Shown: positions 41,654 through 53,081, counted from the stretch's first letter. The stretch: 64,000 nt of DNA from Williamsia deligens (GCF_024171765.1 NZ_JAMTCI010000001.1:2032796-2096795); one strand, 5' to 3'. The notes: generated by a model from the sequence alone, not told the origin. Made by a program: numbers and translations.

Positions 41654-42484
41654 TCAGGCGAGCGTCTGCAGGCCGACCACCCGCAGCAGGTCGACCTTGC
41701 GGGAGTCCTCGCTGTCCGGTGCCGTCGTGTACACCACGATGCGCAGGTCGGTGCCGGGTGCGGTGAGGACGTCGCAGTCGACGAGGATCGGTCCCGCCGG
41801 GGTGATGGCCGTCTTCCGGCTCGACTTGTGCTCGGCCACATGTACCTGCCCCCATCGCCGGTCGAAGTCGTCACTGGCCGAACGCAACCGGCGGATGAGG
41901 TCGTCGAGTCGGGCGTCGGCGGGGTAGCGCATGCGCGCGGTCCGCAGATCGGCCGCGAGGTCGTCGCTGAACTCCTCGCGGTGGTCGTCGTCGTACCGGA
42001 TGGCCGCGTACTCACCGACGAAGTGTTGCCAGGCGACATTGCGTTCGAGGCTCTTGCGTGCCGACGGGTCCCCGGTCATCGCCGCCCACAGGGGATTCCA
42101 CAGCAGGATGTCCCAGGCCGCGGTGAAGACGGCCAGCGGTACATCGCCCAGGCGGTCGACGATGCGCGCGACGCCCGGCGTGATGTGCGTCGAGATGGTC
42201 TGTGCTGTGGGAACGGCGAGACCCGCGGCGCGGTACAGCGCGTCGCGTTCGGTCTCCCTGAGGCGGAGGGCGCGGGCCAGGGCCGCAACCATCTGTCCGG
42301 ACGGGTGCGTGGACCGACCCTGCTCGAGACGGACGATGTAGTCGACGCTGACATCGGCCAGGGCGGCCAGCTCCTCCCGCCGGAGGCCGGGTGCACGCCG
42401 GTTCAGTCCTGCGGGGAGACCCACGTGCTCGGGCCGGACACGATCCCGCCACGCCCTCAACATCACCGACAGTTCGTCCACCAT
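41654..42484 (-). CDS. XRE-family regulator with MmyB-like ligand-binding domain
   Basis: The protein has 276 residues. The helix-turn-helix is PGLRREELAALADVSVDYIVRLEQGRS, followed by MVAALARALRL. The C-terminal MmyB-like domain is recognised from FTAAWDILLWNPLWAAMTGD and RNVAWQHFVG. Members regulate a divergent oxidoreductase, often an SDR, and this is the arrangement here with the SDR at 42567 (82 bases apart). The ligand may be a fatty acid or the SDR substrate. Confidence 0.9.
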   Translation of the reverse strand: MVDELSVMLRAWRDRVRPEHVGLPAGLNRRAPGLRREELAALADVSVDYIVRLEQGRSTHPSGQMVAALARALRLRETERDALYRAAGLAVPTAQTISTHITPGVARIVDRLGDVPLAVFTAAWDILLWNPLWAAMTGDPSARKSLERNVAWQHFVGEYAAIRYDDDHREEFSDDLAADLRTARMRYPADARLDDLIRRLRSASDDFDRRWGQVHVAEHKSSRKTAITPAGPILVDCDVLTAPGTDLRIVVYTTAPDSEDSRKVDLLRVVGLQTLA

Positions 42485-42566
42485 CCCATGGTGCACCGCG
42501 GGCGACGCACGACGGTGGTAACGCCAGTACCTGGTCCGTCCGCGGATCCCGGTGCACCGTGGACCC

Positions 42567-43247
42567 ATGACAACGACATTGATCACGGGGGCCGGCAAGG
42601 GACTCGGCCTCGAGACCGCCCGGCGCCTCATCGAGCTGGGCCACACCGTCGTCGCGGGTGTCCGTGACACATCCCGGGCGGACGCCGTCCGTTCCCTGGG
42701 CGCCCAGGTCGTCCGACTCGACGTCACCGACGACGCCTCGGTGCAGGCCGCGATGGGCGAACTCCCCCAGCTCGACGTCCTGATCAACAACGCGGGCATC
42801 ATCGGTACCGCGTTCGGCGTCGACGATCTGGACGTCGCTGCTCTCGCGACGACCTTCGAGACGAACGTCCACGGCGTCGTCCGCATCACGCAGGCGGCCT
42901 TGCCCCTGCTGCGCGCGTCGGCCTCGCCGGTGATCGTCAACGTGGCGTCCGGGGTCGGGTGGCCGCGGTTCCTCCTCGACCCCGATCGCGTCGAGTTCCC
43001 GGTGCAGGCGGTGCCGTACGCGGCGTCGAAAGCCGCCGTCATCACCCTGACCGTGCAGTACGCGAAGGGTCTGCCGGACATGCGCGTCAACGCCGCCGAT
43101 CCCGGCTACACCGCCACCGACCTGAACGGGAACTCGGGACACCAGACCGTCACCGAGGGCACCGACGCCATCGTCGCGCTCGCGACCATCGGTCCCGACG
43201 GCCCGACCGGGGAGTTCCACGACCGCACGGGTCGCATCGCCTACTGA
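42567..43247 (+). CDS. Short-chain dehydrogenase/reductase, divergent from XRE/MmyB regulator
   Basis: The protein has 226 residues. TLITGAGKGLG (cofactor), LDVTDD (adenine ring), LINNAGI and YAASKAAVITLTVQYAK (catalytic Tyr/Lys), with NVASG giving the Ser, form a complete classical SDR. The Asp in the second beta-strand is replaced by VRDTS, suggesting NADP preference. It is presumably controlled by the divergent XRE regulator. The substrate is unknown. Confidence 0.88.
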   Translation: MTTTLITGAGKGLGLETARRLIELGHTVVAGVRDTSRADAVRSLGAQVVRLDVTDDASVQAAMGELPQLDVLINNAGIIGTAFGVDDLDVAALATTFETNVHGVVRITQAALPLLRASASPVIVNVASGVGWPRFLLDPDRVEFPVQAVPYAASKAAVITLTVQYAKGLPDMRVNAADPGYTATDLNGNSGHQTVTEGTDAIVALATIGPDGPTGEFHDRTGRIAY

Positions 43248-43257
43248 CGGGCCGCGC

Positions 43258-43965
43258 TCAACTGAGGATGTTGATCGCCCGCGCCAACACCATCGAGACG
43301 GTCGCCAACGCGATCACCGACTGCGCCATCATCGCGAGCTTCGCCCACCGGGTCATCGGCATCGTGTCGGTGGGGCTGAACGCGGTCGCGTTCGTGAAGG
43401 ACACGTAGAGGTAGTCGGCGAAGCGCGGCTCCCAGTCGGGTGGCGACATGTCGGGCGCGGTCATCTGGGGGAACAGGAAATCGGGGTGCTCCCGGATCCC
43501 CGCGGCGCGGGCGGCGGGTCCGCCGCGGTCGAGGTCCCAGTACCAGAGGCCGAACACGATGATGTTCGTCAGATAGATCGCCGCCCCGGTGGCCAAGAGC
43601 TCCGGCGCCTTGGCGTGGTGCGACGACGAGACGATGTCCACGACCAGGCGCACCGCGGAGTACGCGTTGGCCAGGCTCGCCACGGCGATCAACGTCAGGC
43701 TTGCCGCCCGGATCGGTCGCGACCGTCGCTCGAATCTCAGTGGGTTGGAGATGACCAGCGTGACGAAAAGGGCGGCCTCGATCGCCGGGAGCAGCCACCG
43801 CGACGAGAGGTTCAACCGCTCCGGCAGGGCCAGCTGGAGGGCGATGACCGCGACGACCGCGACCGCGGCGGCCCATCGCGGTTCGCCCGCGGTGATCCGC
43901 CGCCACGCGGGCAGCGCGTCGTTCTCCAGTCGGTGGGGCAGCGAGGCGTCCTGATGGTCGTGCAC
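43258..43965 (-). CDS. DUF1345 membrane protein
   Basis: The protein has 235 residues from GTG 43965; an in-frame GTG at 43992 is equally possible and neither has a clear ribosome site. Hydrophobic segments and the blocks LPAIEAALFVTLVIS, TNIIVFGLWYWDLDRGG and DYLYVSFTNATAFSPTDTMPMTRWAKLAMMAQS are diagnostic for DUF1345. The FTNATAFSPTDTMP loop resembles the pore/selectivity region of ion-channel-like proteins, but transport has not been shown. Convergent with the SDR, 10 bases apart. Confidence 0.85.
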   Translation of the reverse strand: MHDHQDASLPHRLENDALPAWRRITAGEPRWAAAVAVVAVIALQLALPERLNLSSRWLLPAIEAALFVTLVISNPLRFERRSRPIRAASLTLIAVASLANAYSAVRLVVDIVSSSHHAKAPELLATGAAIYLTNIIVFGLWYWDLDRGGPAARAAGIREHPDFLFPQMTAPDMSPPDWEPRFADYLYVSFTNATAFSPTDTMPMTRWAKLAMMAQSVIALATVSMVLARAINILS

Positions 43966-44073
43966 GAGGCGATTGTGCCCGGGAATCCTCACCGGGCCCG
44001 GCGATCGCGGACCGATCCTGTCCGGAATGCCCGAGAGGATCGGTATGTCACCGACACCCACCCAGGAGGACAC

Positions 44074-44652
44074 ATGACCACCGCCAACGCCACCACCGCC
44101 ACCGTCGACGACGAGCGTGGTGAGCTGCTCGCCGAGCTGGCCCTCGTCCGCGAGTTCCTCATCGGGACCACCGACGGTCTCACCGACGAACAGCTCGGGA
44201 CGCGTCCCACCGCCAGCGCCCTGTGTCTGGGTGGGCTGATCAAGCACGTCGCGTCGACGGAGGCCGCGTGGGGACGCTTCATCACCGACGGGACGTCGGC
44301 GATGGCGACGGAGCTGCCCGAGGGGGTCACCTGGCAGGACATCTTCGCCGGCACGGCGCACACCTGGCCGCAGTGGGCGATCGACCGTCAGAACGAGTTC
44401 CAGATGCTGCCCGGGGACACGCGGGAGTCGATCGTCGAGCAGTACCGGACCGTGGCGTCGCGGACCGAGGAGATCATCCACGGGGTCACCGACCTCACCC
44501 GCACGACGCCGCTGCCCGAGGCCCCATGGAACACGCCGGGCGCCGCACACAGCGTGCGTCGCGTGCTGATCCACCTCGTCGCCGAGACGGCGCAGCACAC
44601 CGGTCACGCCGAGATCATCCGCGAGAGCATCGACGGCCGCACCACCATGTGA
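44074..44652 (+). CDS. DinB/DUF664 family protein
   Basis: The protein has 192 residues, preceded by CAGGAGGA. The four-helix bundle is recognised from LAELALVREFLIGTTDGLTDEQLGTRP, LGGLIKHVASTEAAWGRF and a C-terminal VLIHLVAETAQHTGHAEIIRE. The conserved histidines (HVAS, HLVAETAQHTGH) form the metal site of the family. Members include mycothiol-dependent enzymes such as maleylpyruvate isomerase relatives; a thiol-transferase role fits a mycothiol-making actinomycete but is unproven. Confidence 0.88.
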   Translation: MTTANATTATVDDERGELLAELALVREFLIGTTDGLTDEQLGTRPTASALCLGGLIKHVASTEAAWGRFITDGTSAMATELPEGVTWQDIFAGTAHTWPQWAIDRQNEFQMLPGDTRESIVEQYRTVASRTEEIIHGVTDLTRTTPLPEAPWNTPGAAHSVRRVLIHLVAETAQHTGHAEIIRESIDGRTTM

Positions 44653-44725
44653 GCGGGCGGTCGGCGGACGAGGCGGGGCCGACTGGACGACCCGGCCAGT
44701 TCCGGGAAGCCCGGACCGGACATCG

Positions 44726-46213
44726 GTGTTGCACCCCTCCGTGACCACTCACCCCGCCGCCCCCGCCACGGACGTGTTCGAACCCGACCCGAAGCGGTGG
44801 ACGGCGTTGGCGGTGTGTCTCGTCGTCGGTTTCATGACCCTGCTCGACGTGTCCATCGTCAACGTCGCGCTGCCGTCCATCGAGAAGGGCATCGGCGCGT
44901 CGTCGGCCGACCTGTCGTGGGTGGTGTCGGGGTATGCGCTGGCGTTCGGACTGTTCCTCGTCCCGGCGGGGCGGATCGGCGACGCCCGCGGGCGCAAGGT
45001 GACGTTCATCGTCGGGCTCGTGCTGTTCGTCGTCGCATCCGCCGCGTGTGGTCTGGCGACCGGACCGCTGACGCTGGTCGTCGCCCGACTCATCCAGGGT
45101 GTGGCGGGCGGGATCCTCAGCCCGCAGGTGTCCGGGCTCATCCAGCAGCTGTTCCGCGGCGCCGAGCGCGCGAAGGCGTTCGGGCTGTTCGCCGCGACGA
45201 TCGGCATCTCGACAGCGGTGGGTCCCCTCCTCGGGGGAGTGCTCATCGAACTCGGCGGCGAGCAGCACGGATGGCGCTACGTGTTCATGGTCAACGTGCC
45301 GATCGGCATCATCGCGTTCGTCGCGGCGATCAAGCTGCTGCCGTCCGAGCCGCGCGAGGCCCGACAGCCGTTGCAGTGGTCGTCGTTCGATCCGCTGGGC
45401 GTGGTGCTGCTCGGCTTCGGCGTCGTCGCGGTCATGCTGCCGCTGGTGCAGGAGCAGCAGTGGAAGGGCTCGGCGAAGTGGTTGCTGCTCATCGTCGCCG
45501 CGGTGTTCCTCGCCGCGTTCGTGCTGTGGGAGCGGCGCCTGGGTCAGCGGGACGAGCAGCAGCTGGTGGACCTGAGCCTCTTCCGGCTGCGGTCCTACTC
45601 GCTCGGCTGCGTCATCGGCATGGTCTACTTCGCCGGCTTCACGACGATCTTCTTCATCTACACGCTGTATGTGCAGCAGGGACTGGGGTATTCGGCCCTC
45701 GCCGCCGGTCTGGCGGTGACGCCGTTCGCGATCGGGTCGGCGGTGTCGGCACGGATCGGCGGTGCGCTCGTCGGTCGCTTCGGACGCGGGCTCGTCGCCG
45801 TCGGTCTTCTGATGGTCGTCGCCGGGATGGTCGGTGCGGTGATCGCGTCGATCGTCGTGCCCGGGAACGGTGTCGGCTGGGCCGCCGCCTTCCCGCTCCT
45901 GATCGCCGGTCTGGGTTCGGGTTTCGTCATCTCGCCGAACATCACCCTCACCCTCGACGAGGTCCCGGTGAAGCGCGCGGGGATCGCCGGTGGTGTACTG
46001 CAGACCGGTCAGCGCATCGGATCCGCGGCCGGGATCGCCCTCGTCGGCGCGGTGTTCTTCGCCCGTGTCGCCGACAACCCCCGCGACTGGGCGCCGGCGT
46101 TCCAGATCGGCATGACGGTCGCCGCGGTCCTCGTCGCCGTCGGACTGATCATCGCGATCGTCGACGCCTCCACCGCGCGCAGTCGCGAGGCGAAGGAGCC
46201 CGTCCCGGCGTGA
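44726..46213 (+). CDS. MFS transporter, DHA2 (EmrB/QacA) drug:proton antiporter family
   Basis: The protein has 495 residues with about 14 hydrophobic segments. Motifs include LDVSIVNVALPSIEKGIGAS (family motif D1), GRIGDARGRKV (motif A, loop 2-3), LVVARLIQGVAGGILSPQ (motif B) and AVGPLLGGVLIE (motif C of antiporters). It is expected to expel cationic or lipophilic drugs. The start is uncertain between GTG 44726 and GTG 44741, since neither has a clear ribosome site. No regulator gene is adjacent. It is convergent with the following lipoprotein gene, three bases apart. Confidence 0.9.
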   Translation: MLHPSVTTHPAAPATDVFEPDPKRWTALAVCLVVGFMTLLDVSIVNVALPSIEKGIGASSADLSWVVSGYALAFGLFLVPAGRIGDARGRKVTFIVGLVLFVVASAACGLATGPLTLVVARLIQGVAGGILSPQVSGLIQQLFRGAERAKAFGLFAATIGISTAVGPLLGGVLIELGGEQHGWRYVFMVNVPIGIIAFVAAIKLLPSEPREARQPLQWSSFDPLGVVLLGFGVVAVMLPLVQEQQWKGSAKWLLLIVAAVFLAAFVLWERRLGQRDEQQLVDLSLFRLRSYSLGCVIGMVYFAGFTTIFFIYTLYVQQGLGYSALAAGLAVTPFAIGSAVSARIGGALVGRFGRGLVAVGLLMVVAGMVGAVIASIVVPGNGVGWAAAFPLLIAGLGSGFVISPNITLTLDEVPVKRAGIAGGVLQTGQRIGSAAGIALVGAVFFARVADNPRDWAPAFQIGMTVAAVLVAVGLIIAIVDASTARSREAKEPVPA

Positions 46214-46216
46214 TGC

Positions 46217-46810
46217 TCAGGCGCCGCACTCGGGCGACGGCCCGCCGATGCCGCACCAGATCTGGTCACTGATCTGCGGGCCGATCGGTCCCGTCTGCAG
46301 TACCCGGTTCCCGGTCCCGCCCGTCGCATAGCGCGCCGAGAACGACTGTCCCGGCTCGAGTCCCGCTGCCAGTCCCGCGCCGCTCAGGTCCGTGCGTCGG
46401 ACGAGCGTGACCGTGATCCCGGGCGACGCGGGATCCCACGACACCGCCCAGCGCTCGCCGTCGAGGGCATTCGCACCCATCAGGAGTGACCCGGTGCCGT
46501 CTGCGCTGAGGTCCAGCGTGGACTCGTGCCGCTGGAAGTGCCCGACGTACGTCGGCTGCGACGAACGTGTCGCCGTCGCCTGGGCGGTGGTGGTCTCGGT
46601 GGTCTGCTCGTCCGTCGTCGTGCCGGGGTCAGTGGTCGTGGTGTCGGCCGTAGGGGTGTCGGTCGTCGACGGGGTCGTCGTGATGGTGACGACGGTCGTG
46701 ACGGGCGACTGACCACCGGCGGCCTCCGCGCCATCGTCGGAGGACCCGCAGGCGGTGAGTGACGCTGCCGCGACCACCGCGATCGCAGCGGCACTGAGAC
46801 GGACTTTCAT
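46217..46810 (-). CDS. Putative lipoprotein with Thr-rich linker
   Basis: The protein has 197 residues. The signal MKVRLSAAAIAVVAAASLTAC ends in lipobox LTAC. Residues about 30-85 are a Thr/Ser-rich linker (TTTDPGTTTDEQTTETTTAQ), probably disordered and possibly O-glycosylated. The C-terminal domain contains YVGHFQRHESTLDLSADGTGSL, GERWAVSW and a Cys pair in IWCGIGGPSPECG. Similar actinobacterial lipoproteins exist, but no function is assigned. Confidence 0.78.
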   Translation of the reverse strand: MKVRLSAAAIAVVAAASLTACGSSDDGAEAAGGQSPVTTVVTITTTPSTTDTPTADTTTTDPGTTTDEQTTETTTAQATATRSSQPTYVGHFQRHESTLDLSADGTGSLLMGANALDGERWAVSWDPASPGITVTLVRRTDLSGAGLAAGLEPGQSFSARYATGGTGNRVLQTGPIGPQISDQIWCGIGGPSPECGA

Positions 46811-46992
46811 GACGGCTCGTCGGGACTCGGCGACATCCGTACGACTGTTCTGTCGGCGCGAGCGTGGAGCTCGTTACCTGATGTCACGAGTTCATCCACA
46901 GATTCGTGCGATCGCTCGACAGGAGGCGGGTTGTGCACAGGCGGCGTCGATCCGGGAGCGGTGATGACGGTCCTGCTCACGACGCTGCGTAC

Positions 46993-47436
46993 ATGGGAAT
47001 CCGCTACTACGCCTATCCGGTGCCTGCCGAGCTCGTCGAGCAGGCCCACGACGACCCCCGCCTGTTCCTCTCGCACGATCCCCTGATGGATGCGTGGGGG
47101 CCCCGCGAGGAACGACCGCCGATGCTCTACCTCGACAAGGCGTGGGGGCCGTTGCAGCAGCTCTTCGCCGGACGCCGTGCCCTCGACCTCGTCGCGGGAC
47201 ATGTCCGGTGGATCGGCTACGAGTACGAGCCGTACATCGCCGTCCTCGATCCCGACGAGGTCGCCGCCGTCGCCGACGACCTGCTCCTGGTCGAGGACAT
47301 CGACGACGACACCGCCGCGTCCCTCGGTCCCCTCGACTGGTCGGCCGACTCGATCAACCACCATCTGACGGAGGCGCGGGCGTTCACGCGCACCCTCGCC
47401 GACGCCGATCGTGGCCTCGTCTACCTCATCGGGTGA
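46993..47436 (+). CDS. DUF1877 (YfbM-like) protein
   Basis: The protein has 147 residues from ATG 46993 (MGIRYYAYPVPAE); upstream in-frame codons encode an unlikely Arg-rich stretch. LYLDKAWGPLQQLF and LDLVAGHVRWIGYEYEPYIAVLDPDEVAAV fit the DUF1877/YfbM fold, which starts MGI in most members and contains a conserved LDKAW. Function is unknown. It lies 17 bases before the TerD-family gene and may share its transcript, although that gene has its own -10. Confidence 0.7.
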   Translation: MGIRYYAYPVPAELVEQAHDDPRLFLSHDPLMDAWGPREERPPMLYLDKAWGPLQQLFAGRRALDLVAGHVRWIGYEYEPYIAVLDPDEVAAVADDLLLVEDIDDDTAASLGPLDWSADSINHHLTEARAFTRTLADADRGLVYLIG

Positions 47437-47440
47437 GGGA

Positions 47441-47446
47441 TACGGT
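47441..47446 (+). promoter_or_regulatory. -10 TACGGT, leaderless type, for the TerD gene
   Basis: TACGGT ends seven bases before ATG 47454, with no Shine-Dalgarno. Confidence 0.45.
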
Positions 47447-47453
47447 CGGGGCC

Positions 47454-48653
47454 ATGAGCACCCTGCGCCGCGGCGAGAACGCCCCACTCACCGAGCGGCG
47501 CTTCACCGCGTCGGTCACCGGCCCGTCCGCGGGGAGTTGCGACCTCATGGTGTTCCAGGTGACCGAGGCGGGACGGGTCCGCTCCGACGACGACTTCGTG
47601 TTCTTCAACAACCCGGTCGCGCCGGGTGGTGCCGTCCGGCTCACCGGAGCGGACGGCGTCGACGTCGATCTCGGTTCCGTGCCGCCGGACGTCCACACCC
47701 TGCGGCTCGCCGTCGTCCTCGACGACGCGGCGCGGGGCACGCTGGCCGACGTGCGCGGGCTCGCGGTGACCATCGGTGACGTGGCGATGCCGGCGACGGG
47801 ACTCACCACGGAGCGGGCAGCTGTCCTCGCCGAGATCTATCGGCGCGGCGACGCGTGGAAAGTCCGCAACGTGTCGGCGGGGTGGGACGCCGGCTTCACC
47901 GCGTTGGTGACCGAACACGGTGTCTCCGTCGACGACGCGCCCGCACCGACGACCGCTCCGCAGTCGCCATCGCCGCCCGCCGCACCGAACCCGCCGCCCG
48001 CCGCACCGACCGCGCCGCCCGCTGCCGCACCGACCCCGCCGGTGAACCTCGGCAAGATCACGCTGACGAAGTCGGCGCCCACCATCTCGCTGGCGAAGGT
48101 GCGGGACAAGCCGAGCGGCACCATGCGCGTGAACCTCAACTGGAGTCGCGGCGCAGGAGCCGGTGGCGGTGTGTTCCGCAAGCGGTCGTCGGGCATCGAT
48201 CTCGACCTCGGGTGTCTCTACGAACTCTCCGACGGCAGCAAGGGCGTGGTGCAGGCGCTCGGCAACACCTTCGGCAGCCTGACCGCGCCGCCGTGGATCC
48301 TGCTCGACGGGGACGACCGGAGCGGGACCGTGTCGGACGGTGAGAACCTCCTCATCGACCTCGCCCACCTCGGCGACTTCCGCCGCATCCTGGTGTTCGC
48401 GTTCATCTACGAGGGCACACCGAACTGGTCGGCCGCCGACGGCGTGGTGACCCTGTTCCCGCCGGGTGGGACCGAGGTCGAGGTCCGCCTCGACAGCGCG
48501 GACACCAGCGCGATCACCTGTGCGATCGCGCTGCTGGAGGTCCGCGACGGCGAACTCAGCGTGACGCGCGAGGTCCGCTACATCAACGGGGGCCAACGCC
48601 TGCTCGACGAGGCATACGGGTGGGGCATGAAGTGGTCGCGCGGCTCGAAGTGA
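47454..48653 (+). CDS. Tandem TerD-family protein (tellurium resistance/stress)
   Basis: The protein has 399 residues. The N-terminal TerD-like domain (about 1-160) contains DDDFVFFNNPVAPGGAVRL and GWDAGFTALVTEHGV. A Pro/Ala linker (about 165-200, PPAAPNPPPAAPTAPPAAA) follows. The second TerD-like domain (about 200-399) has VNLNWSRG, GIDLDLGCLYELSDGSKGVVQALG, WILLDGDDRSG and GENLLIDLAHLGDFRRILVFAFIYEG, the calcium-binding Asp-rich core. TerD proteins bind Ca2+ and are linked to tellurite, phage and envelope stress. No TerC or TerB is in the window. Only the second domain keeps the full Asp set; the first appears degenerate. Confidence 0.9.
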   Translation: MSTLRRGENAPLTERRFTASVTGPSAGSCDLMVFQVTEAGRVRSDDDFVFFNNPVAPGGAVRLTGADGVDVDLGSVPPDVHTLRLAVVLDDAARGTLADVRGLAVTIGDVAMPATGLTTERAAVLAEIYRRGDAWKVRNVSAGWDAGFTALVTEHGVSVDDAPAPTTAPQSPSPPAAPNPPPAAPTAPPAAAPTPPVNLGKITLTKSAPTISLAKVRDKPSGTMRVNLNWSRGAGAGGGVFRKRSSGIDLDLGCLYELSDGSKGVVQALGNTFGSLTAPPWILLDGDDRSGTVSDGENLLIDLAHLGDFRRILVFAFIYEGTPNWSAADGVVTLFPPGGTEVEVRLDSADTSAITCAIALLEVRDGELSVTREVRYINGGQRLLDEAYGWGMKWSRGSK

Positions 48654-48704
48654 GCTGACCGTCTGCGGAGGGGCTGGTTGCGCGGTCGGTGGGAAATGCT
48701 CATA

Positions 48705-48725
48705 CTTGAGCGGAACAGACTCAAG
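48705..48725 (+). promoter_or_regulatory. HAIR operator 1 upstream of clpB
   Basis: CTTGAGC-N7-ACTCAAG differs from the HAIR consensus at one base. It overlaps the GGAACA element of a SigH-type promoter, so HspR binding would block sigma-H polymerase. Confidence 0.85.
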
Positions 48726-48740
48726 AGATGATGCGTTGAG
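48712..48740 (+). promoter_or_regulatory. SigH-type promoter of clpB (GGAACA-N17-GTTGAG)
   Basis: GGAACA (48712-48717) and GTTGAG (48735-48740) are spaced by 17 bases. The element mirrors the dnaK one (N16) and lies inside the HAIR spacer and right arm. Confidence 0.6.
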
Positions 48741-48749
48741 TCTCGTGAC

Positions 48750-48765
48750 GGGCCGATCTCGGCCC
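48750..48765 (+). other. Perfect inverted repeat GGGCCGA-TC-TCGGCCC in the clpB leader
   Basis: Seven-base arms are separated by two bases, between the SigH-type promoter and the second HAIR site. It may form a leader stem; no function is evident. Confidence 0.35.
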
Positions 48766-48778
48766 GACGGACCACAGA

Positions 48779-48799
48779 CTTGCACTACCCTCACTCAAG
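48779..48799 (+). promoter_or_regulatory. HAIR-like site 2 next to the clpB ribosome site
   Basis: CTTGCAC-N7-ACTCAAG has a perfect right arm and a 4/7 left arm. It ends about 12 bases before the ATG at 48812 and abuts the AAAGG ribosome site. Confidence 0.55.
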
Positions 48800-48811
48800 A
48801 AAGGTGAGCCC

Positions 48812-51376
<2,565 letters not shown>

Positions 51377-51398
51377 TCCGTCGCCGGCCTCGGCACCG

Positions 51399-51434
51399 CG
51401 AAGGGCCGCCTCGATGTCTCGAGGCGGCCCTTCG
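51399..51434. terminator. Strong bidirectional terminator after clpB
   Basis: Perfect 16-base arms (51399-51414 and 51419-51434, CGAAGGGCCGCCTCGA and its complement) with a TGTC tetraloop lie between convergent clpB and the MFS gene. Confidence 0.85.
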
Positions 51435-51472
51435 TCGTCACCGGACGTGGGGTTCGGCGACCGACCGGATGA

Positions 51473-53002
51473 TCAGGCGACGAGCAGGGAATCCGGTGAC
51501 TCGTCGGCGAGATCCTGCTTGCGCATCCGGATGAACACGAGCGCCACCACCAGCGCCGCAGCCATGAAGCCGGCCCCGGAGTAGAAGGCGACGTCGTAGC
51601 TGTAGATGTTCGCCGCCTTGAGCCCGTCCGGGGTGTTCAGGTTCGGACGGTCGGCGAAGACCTGCGCGACGATCGTGCTGAGCAGCGCCAGCCCGATCGA
51701 ACCGCCGATCTGCTGCGTGGTGTTGACCAGTGCGCTGGCCACGCCGGAGTCGTCGGCGTCGACACGGTGCAGCGCGACGGTCTGCATCGAGACGAACACC
51801 AGTCCCATGCCCGCGGCGATCAGGATCATCGACGGCAGCACGTCGACCAACCAGGTCGAGTCCACGTCGAGCTGGGCGAGGTAGAGCAACCCGGCGGTCG
51901 CCGAGGTGGAACCGGCGACCAGCAGAGCCCGCGGACCGAACCTCGGCAGCAGCGAGCTGGCCAGGCCCGCACCGACCACGATGAAGATCGGGAAGGGCAG
52001 GAACAGCACACCGGTCCGCAGCGGGGTTTCGCCGAGGGTGTTCTGGAAGTAGTAACTCAGGAACAGGAACATCGCGAACATGGGGACCGGCACGATGAAC
52101 GAGATGAGGAACGCGCCACCACGGTTGATCTCACCCGGGATGCGCAGCGGCAGCAGCGGGTTCGCCACACGCATCTCGATCGCCACGAACGCGGCGAGGA
52201 GCACGACGCCGGCGATCAGCAGCGACACCGTCGACGCTGCGCCCCAACCGGATTCGGCCGCCTTCGTGAAACCGTAGACCAAGCTGACCAGTGCGGTGGT
52301 CACGGTGATCGCGCCGGGCAGGTCGTACCCACCCGTGCGGGCGCTGGGCTTGTCCTTGATGACGAGGATCAGACCGCCGATGGCGGCGACCAACGCGATC
52401 GGCGTGTTGATGAGCAGGGTCCACCGCCACGAGAAGTACTCGGTCAGGGCGCCACCGGCGATGAGACCGATCGCGGCACCGCCGCCGGAGACACCGGCGT
52501 ACACGGCGAGTGCGCGCGCTCGGTCCTTCTGCTCGGTGAACGTGACGGTGATCAGCGACAGGGCAGCGGGGGCGAGCATGGCGGCGAAGACGCCCTGCAG
52601 TGCGCGCCCGGCGAAGAACGATGCCCCGTTCCACGCGAGACCCGCTGCGGCGGAGGACAAGGCGAAACCGGCGAGGCCGATGAGGAACATCTTGCGTCGA
52701 CCGAGGTAGTCGGCCATGCGACCGCCGAGGAGCAGCAGGCCACCGAACAGCAGGGTGTAGGCCGTCAGCGCCCACTGACGGTTGGCGTCGGTGATCTGGA
52801 GATCGGTCTGGGCGAAGGGGAGGGCGATGGTGATGATCGTCGCGTCGAGCACGACCATCAGCTGCGCGAGGGCGATGATGCCCAGGGCCCACCACTTGCG
52901 ATTGCTCGCCCGCTCGGAGGGCGGGGTGTCCGCCGACCGGGTGTCGGCGAGCGCTGTGACGGTGAGTGTGTCGTCGAGTTCTGGGGGATTGGTGGTTGCC
53001 AC
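51473..53002 (-). CDS. MFS transporter, DHA2 family, under TetR control
   Basis: The protein has 509 residues from GTG 53002 (MATTNPPELDD), which has GAGGA five bases upstream; the longer start at 53065 crosses the operator region. About 14 hydrophobic segments are seen, with LMVVLDATIITIALP (D1), GRMADYLGRRKM (motif A) and GRALQGVFAAMLAPAALSLI (motif B). It is likely a multidrug or lipid exporter. It is divergent from the TetR gene, with a palindrome between the two. Confidence 0.9.
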   Translation of the reverse strand: MATTNPPELDDTLTVTALADTRSADTPPSERASNRKWWALGIIALAQLMVVLDATIITIALPFAQTDLQITDANRQWALTAYTLLFGGLLLLGGRMADYLGRRKMFLIGLAGFALSSAAAGLAWNGASFFAGRALQGVFAAMLAPAALSLITVTFTEQKDRARALAVYAGVSGGGAAIGLIAGGALTEYFSWRWTLLINTPIALVAAIGGLILVIKDKPSARTGGYDLPGAITVTTALVSLVYGFTKAAESGWGAASTVSLLIAGVVLLAAFVAIEMRVANPLLPLRIPGEINRGGAFLISFIVPVPMFAMFLFLSYYFQNTLGETPLRTGVLFLPFPIFIVVGAGLASSLLPRFGPRALLVAGSTSATAGLLYLAQLDVDSTWLVDVLPSMILIAAGMGLVFVSMQTVALHRVDADDSGVASALVNTTQQIGGSIGLALLSTIVAQVFADRPNLNTPDGLKAANIYSYDVAFYSGAGFMAAALVVALVFIRMRKQDLADESPDSLLVA

Positions 53003-53066
53003 GATTCCTCGAATCTGGGGAGGGAGTGCCAGGCGGCGCCCGGCAATAGTGGCAGCGTCAGACACT

Positions 53067-53081
53067 TGGCGTCAAGCGCCA
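53067..53081. promoter_or_regulatory. Palindrome TGGCG-TCAAG-CGCCA between MFS and tetR
   Basis: Perfect five-base arms around five bases, framed by ACTT and AAGT, lie in the 145-base divergent region. It is the best candidate for the operator of the TetR at 53148. Confidence 0.4.
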
